Positions 58,303 through 64,000 of a DNA stretch of 64,000 bases are shown here, piece after piece. Source of the stretch: Vibrio sp. STUT-A11 (GTDB taxonomy: Bacteria > Pseudomonadota > Gammaproteobacteria > Enterobacterales > Vibrionaceae); assembly GCF_026000435.1 (NCBI RefSeq), contig NZ_AP026764.1, positions 558,001 to 622,000 of the forward strand. Reading direction: 5' to 3'. Below the pieces are notes generated by a model. The model saw only the letters and a program-made list of their open reading frames with translations, was not told where the DNA came from and did no database searches. The translations under genes and the position numbers were made by a program. Within the stretch, counting starts at the first letter, position 1, and each line of letters opens with the position of its first letter.

Positions 58303-58734
58303 TTATTGCGGAGCCAATAAGTGGGACTGGCTCGGATCAACCAACACTTTATCTGACATTGCCTGACGGCCTAGCAGCATCATGTAAGTCATGTTTTCAC
58401 GGTTAGTCAATGTAATGTCTATCGGCCACTGTTGGTCGTTCATGCGTAACATTGTGGTGATTACGCAGCGGTGCTCGAAAGTCCCGTTTGAGGATTTCAC
58501 TTTACGGTTCGCTTTTAATGGTGCAGTACAGCGAACGACCTGTTCTAAGTGGTAAACATCCGGGTGAAGATCGAACTCGACATATGAACGGCCGTTCTTC
58601 TCAAAGCACTCGATATTATCGACGTGGAGCGAAGAGGTTTGCGCACCAGTGTCGATACGAGCTTCAAGGTGGGGAATGCCTAATTCTGGTAAGCAAATTG
58701 CTTCAGCATTCCCAATGACAATTTTCTGATTCAT
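58303..58734 (-). CDS. rimB: RimB-like retropepsin-family zinc protease
   Basis: The product is a 143-residue aspartic-protease-like (retropepsin fold) protein. It has the D-T-G-A-Q-T-S-S-L-H active-site motif at about residues 28-37 and a second L-G-R-Q-A-M segment near the C-terminus. This small family (COG4067, often named ATP-dependent zinc protease) is encoded beside rimK. RimB trims the poly-glutamate tails RimK adds to ribosomal protein S6. It is downstream of rimK in the same direction, 66 bp away. Confidence 0.88.
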   Translation of the reverse strand: MNQKIVIGNAEAICLPELGIPHLEARIDTGAQTSSLHVDNIECFEKNGRSYVEFDLHPDVYHLEQVVRCTAPLKANRKVKSSNGTFEHRCVITTMLRMNDQQWPIDITLTNRENMTYMMLLGRQAMSDKVLVDPSQSHLLAPQ

Positions 58735-58800
58735 AGTGTCATCCTAGCGACGGATAGCATAGCGAGGCCAAGTCATCTCTCTATGCTGTTTGGATAGTAA

Positions 58801-59706
58801 TCAACCTTTACCGCGTGTGCGGTTTGCATTTGGTTTCGCGTTTTTTTCGATAAAGTCGAAAATCATCGCGGCAACGTTTTTGTTTGTTGCCAATTCGATA
58901 CCTTCAAGACCCGGCGAGGAGTTCACTTCCATCACCACCGGACCGTTTTTGGATTGCAGAATGTCTACACCACATAGGTTTAAGCCCATCACTCTTGCAG
59001 CATTAACCGCTGTTGCTCGTTCTTCTTTGCTCAGCCTGACAAGTTGCGCAGAACCGCCACGGTGAAGGTTCGAGCGGAATTCCCCTTCTTTTGCCTGACG
59101 TTTCATTGCGGCAATGACTTTGTTGCCAACAACAAAACAGCGAATATCCGCCCCTTTTGCTTCTTCAATGAACTCTTGAACCATGATGTTCGCTTTTAAG
59201 CCCATGAAGGCTTCAATCACACTTTCTGCTGCTTTATTGGTTTCAGCCAGAACAACACCAATCCCTTGAGTACCTTCAAGTAGCTTAATAACCAGTGGCG
59301 CGCCGCCAACGTTTTTGATCACATCCTGGATGTTGTCAGGGTGGTGTGCAAACCCCGTACGTGGTAAGCCGATGCCTTTGCGAGACAAAAGTTGCAATGA
59401 ACGCAGTTTGTCGCGTGAACGGCTTATCGCGACCGATTCATTGACACAAAATGTCCCCATCATTTCAAATTGGCGTACGACTGCTGTGCCGTAGAAAGTA
59501 ACTGAAGCACCGATACGTGGAATAACCGCGTCGTATTGTGGCAATTCTTCACCCATATAACGAATCTTTGGGTTGTTACTCGTAATGTCCATGTAGCAGT
59601 GTAGCGTGTCGATAACATCAACTTGATGTCCACGCTCTTCACCTGCTTGCTTTAGGCGCATGGTTGAATATAAATTCTCATTACGAGAGAGAATAGCGAT
59701 ACGCAT
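58801..59706 (-). CDS. rimK: Ribosomal protein S6 L-glutamate ligase RimK
   Basis: The product is a 301-residue ATP-grasp ligase adding Glu residues to the C-terminus of S6. It starts M-R-I-A-I-L-S-R-N-E. ATP-grasp features include L-V-I-K-L-L-E-G-T-Q-G-I-G-V, the Glu-rich adenine region V-Q-E-F-I-E-E-A, and the Mg site M-E-V-N-S-S-P-G-L-E-G-I. The size matches E. coli RimK (300). RimK with RimB controls S6 modification and, through it, the translational proteome. It lies downstream of the csrB locus on the same strand, separated by a terminator. Confidence 0.96.
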   Translation of the reverse strand: MRIAILSRNENLYSTMRLKQAGEERGHQVDVIDTLHCYMDITSNNPKIRYMGEELPQYDAVIPRIGASVTFYGTAVVRQFEMMGTFCVNESVAISRSRDKLRSLQLLSRKGIGLPRTGFAHHPDNIQDVIKNVGGAPLVIKLLEGTQGIGVVLAETNKAAESVIEAFMGLKANIMVQEFIEEAKGADIRCFVVGNKVIAAMKRQAKEGEFRSNLHRGGSAQLVRLSKEERATAVNAARVMGLNLCGVDILQSKNGPVVMEVNSSPGLEGIELATNKNVAAMIFDFIEKNAKPNANRTRGKG

Positions 59707-59803
59707 GGCTGTTCCTTTGTAAGTCAGTACCAGATTAAAAATATAAGTATAGAGTATAGAATGCAGCAGGCTGATGATATTGATATGACATAACCTACAT
59801 ACT

Positions 59804-59843
59804 TCAACGAGTTAGAATGGTGGTTGGACAACCACATCGTTGA
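59804..59843 (-). other. Hairpin upstream of rimK
   Basis: TCAACGA / TCGTTGA flank an inner GTGGTT-GGAC-AACCAC hairpin, with a nine-base bulge on one side. It lies about 100 bp before rimK and may be part of its 5' leader. No factor is recognised. Confidence 0.4.
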
Positions 59844-59982
59844 GGGTGTGCACATTAGTTTTTTTCGCTGGCAGATGAAAACGAAAAAAACTCGTCGTGA
59901 CGACAAATATTTTTTATCGAATTCGAGCGAATTATAATGCGTGATTTCTTGCAGAGAGGGAAAGTGACAAGAGTAGAAATAA

Positions 59983-60271
59983 TAAAACCCCGCCTGGTTT
60001 CCCAGACGGGGCTTATTCTTTTTCGCAGCAATCCGGCTACTAAATAGGTGCTCCCTGCATCTATCCTTGATTATGGCTAAGTCCTTTAACCGAGTTCCCT
60101 GTTCATCGCCTTCCTAGCGGTGTCCATTCTTGCCTATCATCCTGACGGGCGAACTCTATCCTAGAGCTTAACTACATCCTTGCTGACAACTCATCCTAAG
60201 CTATCAAATCTTCATCCTGAAGATACCTAGTCCATTAGGCTTTTTCCTGTTCCTGCCAACATCCTGTCGAC
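59983..60271 (-). ncRNA. csrB: CsrB-type regulatory RNA
   Basis: Read on the minus strand from GTCGACAGGATG (60271), the transcript has about 16 GGA motifs, many of them in CAGGATG / TAGGATG / AAGGATG contexts within short hairpin loops. It ends at a strong terminator (CCCCGTCTGG / CCAGGCGGGG-TTTT). The 5' start (GTCGACAGG) and the 3' segment AGTAGCCGGATTGCTGCG closely match E. coli csrB. CsrB sequesters the translational regulator CsrA. A GacA/VarA-type box lies about 162 bp upstream. It has no credible ORF. Vibrio species usually have several such RNAs; which copy this is cannot be told. Confidence 0.93.
59984..60014 (-). terminator. Intrinsic terminator of csrB
   Basis: On the minus strand, AAGCCCCGTCTGG-GAAA-CCAGGCGGGGTTTTATT forms a long GC-rich stem followed by T residues. 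Confidence 0.93.
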
Positions 60272-60953
60272 ACATTCAGTATTCATGTTTTGTGGTTTTT
60301 ACTCAATCCTCTATTTGCAATTATTTTTGAAATCGATTGCATGAATTAAATTGTTTTTATTTATAAACAATAGGTTAATGTTATTTTCTGGCTTTAGTCT
60401 TAGTGTGGTTTAATCCATTTACTTACACGCTATGTAAGAGATCTCGCACAAGTTATTGGGCGTATGTCGTAATTGTGATGATTTTGGATGAGCTGCTCGA
60501 TTTGCTCTCGATCACAAACCGGTCTATATATCTTGGGTAATCAATATTCTCTGCTGAGCAATGCTCTCGTTCATCTATAGATGAGTATGAAGCAAATTAT
60601 TTGGAAGAGTTTGTTTCATCGCTAGTTTTTCTAATTAAAGACTAGACTTTTGTTTTAAAAGTATGGTAATTGATTATGTTCCACCTCGAAAAGTCTTATT
60701 AAGATTTGGTGACAGTAAAAGCTGGGAACTTGATTGCCATTTTTCTGTCATATCTGGTGAGTAGGTTGACCGTGTAGGGAAGATAATAGTTGGTTTGGTC
60801 AGACAATAATAGACAGCAAACAAACCACTATTGTCATTATGTTGTGAATCTGGTCACGGTTAATTAGTTGATTCCTATATAGATTTAAGGGAATTACAAA
60901 CCTTAGACAATAAGCTCAGTGAGAGCGCTACTTATATTATGAGGGAGATTACT
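60272..60953. other. csrB regulatory region and upstream intergenic DNA
   Basis: This is 680 bp without a convincing gene. It contains the VarA box (60433-60450), a perfect 14-bp palindrome TCATCTATAGATGA (60571-60584) and a loose inverted repeat GACAATA...TATTGTC near 60800-60835. The region serves csrB (minus) and the 28-codon ORF (plus). Confidence 0.6.
60433..60450. promoter_or_regulatory. VarA/GacA/UvrY-type activator box
   Basis: TGTAAG-AGATCT-CGCACA is an 18-bp inverted repeat close to the GacA/UvrY consensus TGTAAGN6CTTACA. It is about 162-179 bp upstream of the predicted csrB start, the distance seen for GacA sites upstream of rsmZ-type RNAs. The left half overlaps a further CTTACACGCTATGTAAG repeat. 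Confidence 0.8.
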
Positions 60954-61040
60954 ATGAAAAAGATGAGAAGAGCTCAGTTACATCGCGTTCGTATTCAGTA
61001 TTGGAAAGATACGAAAGATGAAACAGCTAAAAAATCATAG
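60954..61040 (+). CDS. Small 28-residue basic protein
   Basis: This 28-codon ORF is preceded by GAGGGAGATTACT, a strong Shine-Dalgarno at good spacing. The peptide starts M-K-K-M-R-R-A-Q-L-H-R-V-R-I-Q-Y-W-K and ends A-K-K-S; it is strongly basic with no membrane segment. A hairpin (GCTGGCA...TGCCAGC, 61064-61100) follows. I do not recognise it. The ribosome binding site is the main evidence; it could be a small protein or the start of a regulatory leader. Confidence 0.5.
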   Translation: MKKMRRAQLHRVRIQYWKDTKDETAKKS

Positions 61041-61142
61041 TTAACTACTTTCGACGTCAATGGGCTGGCAGTGGAATGCAATATTCCCAGTAATTGCCAG
61101 CTCTAAAATACCTTCCTAGCGTTACTTTCCCTTAGACAAAAA

Positions 61143-61170
61143 ATAAAAAAGCCGATCCGAAGATCAGCCT
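61143..61170 (-). terminator. Intrinsic terminator of yggL
   Basis: Read on the minus strand, GCTGATC-TTCG-GATCGGC is followed by TTTTTTATTT. Confidence 0.92.
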
Positions 61171-61206
61171 TTGTATACTTTCCTAGATCAGTTTCACTGT
61201 CTGGAA

Positions 61207-61545
61207 TTAAAAGTAATTTGCATCTACCAATTCGCTAGCTTTTGCAGTTTTTACTTCAGGGCGTGCTTCCAGCCAAGCCAAAACTTGTGCTTTTTGCTCT
61301 TCAGTTGCGTTGCCGTAACGGTCAGTTGAGCATAGGAAGCCTTCAAACAGTTCCAGACCACCGCCACCAAAGCACAGACCTAAACCGTCAATGTAATCAA
61401 CAAAGTCATCAACGAATACATCGTAGCGGTCGAAGTCATTGATGTCTGTTTCACAGCTGATTTCAAACCCTAGGATCGCGAATTCACCTAAGAACAGCTT
61501 TTTACGGATACGACGGCTTTTATTATCGATTCTTTCTAATTTCAT
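61207..61545 (-). CDS. yggL: YggL-family (DUF469) ribosome-binding protein
   Basis: The product is a 112-residue protein of the YggL family. It has N-K-S-R-R-I-R-K-K-L-F-L-G-E-F near the start, followed by L-G-F-E-I, V-D-D-F-V-D-Y-I-D, F-G-G-G-G-L-E-L-F-E-G-F-L-C and a final A-S-E-L-V-D-A-N-Y-F. E. coli YggL binds the 50S subunit. The C-terminal signature matches well. The ATG has GAGAGATAGTT upstream. The 48-codon ORF starting at 61763 precedes it on the same strand. Confidence 0.9.
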   Translation of the reverse strand: MKLERIDNKSRRIRKKLFLGEFAILGFEISCETDINDFDRYDVFVDDFVDYIDGLGLCFGGGGLELFEGFLCSTDRYGNATEEQKAQVLAWLEARPEVKTAKASELVDANYF

Positions 61546-61616
61546 AACTATCTCTCGTGGATGATCTTAGTACGCACACTTTATACCTTCTATAAACCTA
61601 TATCCCAAGTAAAATT

Positions 61617-61763
61617 CTAACAAGTCGACATGTTTGGTTGTTCTTTGTTCGAACTACGTTTAGTTATCGCCGCGTTGATATGAGGTCCACCCCACCCCTG
61701 ATTGATGCTGTTAAGAAATGATTTAGCAACATAACCTTCATTTATCTTAATTATTGTTGTCAT
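61617..61763 (-). CDS. Small 48-residue protein upstream of yggL
   Basis: This 48-codon ORF starts at ATG 61763 with GGAG seven bases upstream (TTTGGAGAAAAATT). The peptide starts M-T-T-I-I-K-I-N-E-G-Y-V-A-K-S-F. Its middle has S-I-N-Q-G-W-G-G-P-H-I-N-A-A-I and it ends N-M-S-T-C with a terminal Cys. There is no signal peptide or membrane helix. The Gly-rich centre, N-terminal leader-like part and C-terminal Cys are unusual for a random ORF. It could be a small protein, a leader peptide for yggL (71 bp downstream) or a modified-peptide precursor; I do not recognise it. Confidence 0.5.
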   Translation of the reverse strand: MTTIIKINEGYVAKSFLNSINQGWGGPHINAAITKRSSNKEQPNMSTC

Positions 61764-61845
61764 AATTTTTCTCCAAACTTCCCTTCGTTCAACTACTTAT
61801 AAAACTCTAATTTAAAATTACATCAAACATTGGGAAAGTGAGATC

Positions 61846-63882
61846 ATGAGTAAGGAAACCTTCGACGCAACGCGTTATAACCACAGCAATAACAAACCAT
61901 TTGAAGAAGTACTAGAAGCGAGTCTATCACGTCGTAGTATTTTGAAAGGCGGATTGGGCATCAGTGCAATGACTGCGTTTGGTGCTTTTGGCTTGGCTGG
62001 GTGTAACTCTTCAAGCTCAGGCACTTCGGCAAGTGCTGCGTCTGGAGTATCAAAAGCAGTACTAAACTTTGAATCGATTCCTGGTTCGTTAACGGACGCA
62101 GTTTCTATCCCATCAGGTTACACTGCTCAAGTTTTAGTTCCTTGGGGTACGCCGTTAAATGCACAGGGAAACGCTTGGGAAAGTGACGGTTCAAACACCG
62201 GTGATGACCAGCTTAACGCATTAGGTATGCACCATGACGGCATGCACTTCTTCCCGCTGAATGACAGCACAACAGATGGCTTGCTATGTATCAACCATGA
62301 ATATATTGATACTGCAGCGCTGCATCCGAATGGCCCGACGGTAGAGAACAATGTCCGCACCATCGTTGACGAAGTTCGTAAAGAGATCAACGCACACGGC
62401 GTATCGGTTGTTCGTATCCAACTAGAAGACAACATATGGAAATTGGTCGATACCGATCCATTAAACCGTCGTTACACAGGTGCGACAGTGATGGATCTAT
62501 CTGGCCCTGTTGCACACACTGAATTGACGGTAACGCGCTTCTCTCCAGACGGCAGCCAGGCTCGTGGTACGCTGAATAACTGTGGTAACGGCTACACGCC
62601 TTGGGGCACTTACCTAACCTGTGAAGAGAACTGGCCTGGTTACTTTGTTAATGCAGGTGAGCGTACTGAAGAGCAAAACCGTATAGGTATTGAATCAGGA
62701 AGCACTCGTTACTTATGGGAGACCCTAGCTGGTAACGCGGAAGAGCGTTTGGATGAGTTCACTCGATTTAATCTGGCTCCAACAGGCGCTAGCTCAACAG
62801 ACGATTACCGCAACGAAGCTAATGGCCATGGCTATATTGTTGAAATCGACCCATACACGCAAAACTCTCGCGCGAAAAAACGTACTGCGCTAGGCCGTTT
62901 CCGTCACGAAGGTTGTACATTCGGTAAGCTGGAAGAAGGTAAACCAGTGGTATTCTACTCTGGTCACGATTCTCGTTTTGAATACCTCTACAAGTTTGAG
63001 TCAGCAGCTGCTTGGGACCCGGCTGATGCAAACCCAGCGAATCGCCTGGTCACGGGTGATAAGTACATGGACGAAGGTACGCTTTATGTAGCCCGCTTCA
63101 ATGAAGACAGTACAGGTACATGGCTACCACTAACGCTAGATAGCATCACAACGACTGGCGGCACACTGGCTGATGAGTTCGACTCGTTAGCAGAAATCAT
63201 TCTGAATACAGCGGGTGCGGCTGACAGTGTTGGTGCGACTCCAATGGACCGCCCAGAGTGGTGTTCTGTAGACCCATTCACTGGCACGGCTTATCTGACA
63301 CTGACCAACAATACTCGTCGTACCGAGGATACTAACGCGGCTAACCCACGTTTAAACAATAAATTTGGTCACGTGATTCGTTGGGATGAAGGCGATTCAG
63401 CTACTGAGTTTGCATGGGATATCTTTGTGTTTGGCTCACCAGCTAACGGTGATGCAGATACAAACCGTTCAAGCTTAACGGAGTTAAACCAATTCGCAAG
63501 CCCTGACGGATTGGCATTCGACGGCCGTGGTATCCTTTGGATCCAAACGGATAACGGTGCGGAAGAAGTGACTTCATACACCAATGACCAAATGCTGGCG
63601 GTCGTACCATCGAAACTGACAGATGACAATGGCGATCCAGCGACGATTGGTGCCGATAACCAAGCGGAACTGAAACGTTTCTTTGTTGGTCCAAACGGAT
63701 GTGAAGTGACAGGCTTTACCATTAGCCCAGATTACAAATCGTTGTTTATAAATATCCAGCACCCGGGTAACTGGCCATACAGCGATGACGCAGCAGAAGA
63801 AACACCTGCTGGTACAACGGTTCGTCCTCGCGCTTCAACGGTCGTGATTCGCCGTGAAGACGGTGGTGAAATCGCAGTATAA
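61846..63882 (+). CDS. phoX: PhoX-family alkaline phosphatase
   Basis: The product is a 678-residue Tat-exported PhoX phosphatase/phytase-like propeller protein. The twin-arginine motif is S-R-R-S-I-L-K at residues 28-34. A lipobox-like G-L-A-G-C follows at about residues 49-53, so a Tat-lipoprotein is possible. The mature part has C-G-N-G-Y-T-P-W-G-T-Y-L-T-C-E-E-N, R-F-R-H-E-G-C-T and P-D-G-L-A-F-D, conserved PhoX blocks for the Fe/Ca site. It releases phosphate from organic esters in the periplasm. GGGAAAGTGAGATC precedes the ATG. No clear Pho box is seen just upstream. Confidence 0.9.
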   Translation: MSKETFDATRYNHSNNKPFEEVLEASLSRRSILKGGLGISAMTAFGAFGLAGCNSSSSGTSASAASGVSKAVLNFESIPGSLTDAVSIPSGYTAQVLVPWGTPLNAQGNAWESDGSNTGDDQLNALGMHHDGMHFFPLNDSTTDGLLCINHEYIDTAALHPNGPTVENNVRTIVDEVRKEINAHGVSVVRIQLEDNIWKLVDTDPLNRRYTGATVMDLSGPVAHTELTVTRFSPDGSQARGTLNNCGNGYTPWGTYLTCEENWPGYFVNAGERTEEQNRIGIESGSTRYLWETLAGNAEERLDEFTRFNLAPTGASSTDDYRNEANGHGYIVEIDPYTQNSRAKKRTALGRFRHEGCTFGKLEEGKPVVFYSGHDSRFEYLYKFESAAAWDPADANPANRLVTGDKYMDEGTLYVARFNEDSTGTWLPLTLDSITTTGGTLADEFDSLAEIILNTAGAADSVGATPMDRPEWCSVDPFTGTAYLTLTNNTRRTEDTNAANPRLNNKFGHVIRWDEGDSATEFAWDIFVFGSPANGDADTNRSSLTELNQFASPDGLAFDGRGILWIQTDNGAEEVTSYTNDQMLAVVPSKLTDDNGDPATIGADNQAELKRFFVGPNGCEVTGFTISPDYKSLFINIQHPGNWPYSDDAAEETPAGTTVRPRASTVVIRREDGGEIAV

Positions 63883-63907
63883 TTCCAGCTCCTCATGCGT
63901 TAAACAC

Positions 63908-63933
63908 AGCCCTGCTTCTGCGGGGCTCTTTTC
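63908..63933 (+). terminator. Intrinsic terminator of phoX
   Basis: The stem AGCCC / GGGCT with flanking pairs (AGCCCTGC...GCGGGGCT) is followed by CTTTTCTG. Confidence 0.85.
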
Positions 63934-64000
63934 TGTTTATATCCATGTTTATTTAGGCGCACATCCTCACAATCCTATTTGTCACCAATCTACCCCTGGG

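Noticed and set aside
59724..59906. 60-codon minus-strand frame between csrB and rimK
   Set aside because: No ribosome binding site, overlaps a hairpin in the rimK leader, composition not coding-like.
59980..60300. Possible CRISPR-like array from recurring CATCCT
   Set aside because: The repeats are short, irregularly spaced GGA motifs of a CsrB RNA on the minus strand, not direct repeats with spacers.

Overview
The window is a stretch of a Vibrio chromosome. The evidence is a complete Vibrio-type rRNA operon (16S - tRNA-Glu/Lys/Ala/Val - 23S - 5S - tRNA-Ser), a TtpC-containing TonB2-type energy-transduction operon, OmpW, a thiamine-salvage operon behind a TPP riboswitch, and a TorCA pair. 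The 16S and protein sequences suggest the Harveyi clade (V. parahaemolyticus / alginolyticus / harveyi group); that is my recognition, not a computed placement. Nearly all of it looks like ordinary chromosomal core: there is no prophage, integron, IS element or CRISPR array.

Layout. 1-0.9 kb: the end of kdgK and eda (Entner-Doudoroff). 0.9-11.6 kb: mostly single genes, namely a Fur-controlled siderophore-interacting reductase, a LysE exporter with a divergent Lrp regulator, a cupin, OmpW, the Rho inhibitor Rof, an MBL hydrolase, a VOC protein, a soluble CZB chemoreceptor, DUF4144/DUF924 proteins, an M3 peptidase and a lipoprotein. 11.7-16.5 kb: a 57-aa small protein, a HAD hydrolase and torCA. 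16.6-22.4 kb: thiD-thiZ-thiX-thiY-tenA-thiM-thiE, transcribed leftward from a TPP riboswitch. 22.7-26.8 kb: a TldD/TldE pair, a TrmY-family protein and a DUF3087 protein. 26.9-32.9 kb: the rrn operon with tandem promoters and boxA sites. 33-39.2 kb: two tandem alpha/beta-hydrolase-like paralogues, yibL, ldhA, an L,D-transpeptidase, a GDPD and an L-LDH/MDH-family enzyme. 39.4-48.7 kb: a CpxRA-like two-component system, then a Fur-box TonB-dependent siderophore receptor and DUF3450-ttpC-exbB-exbD-tonB-TPR, which read together as an iron-uptake and energy module. 49-59.7 kb: a porin, a lipoprotein oligopeptidase B, emrD, speAB (arginine to agmatine to putrescine) with a 161-bp palindromic repeat upstream of speA, an MBL hydrolase, and rimK/rimB. 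60-64 kb: a CsrB-type regulatory RNA with a GacA/VarA-type box, two small ORFs with good ribosome binding sites, yggL and a Tat-exported PhoX phosphatase.

The features most likely to be missed by routine annotation are the CsrB RNA on the minus strand (about 59983-60271, some 16 GGA motifs, 18-bp VarA/UvrY-like box at 60433-60450), the small ORFs at 60954-61040, 61617-61763 and 11695-11868, and the palindromic repeat at 57121-57281. I found no clearly novel multi-gene system. The best candidates for new biology are the small ORFs around csrB/yggL, the tandem hydrolase-like pair after the rrn operon, and the TldD/TldE pair.
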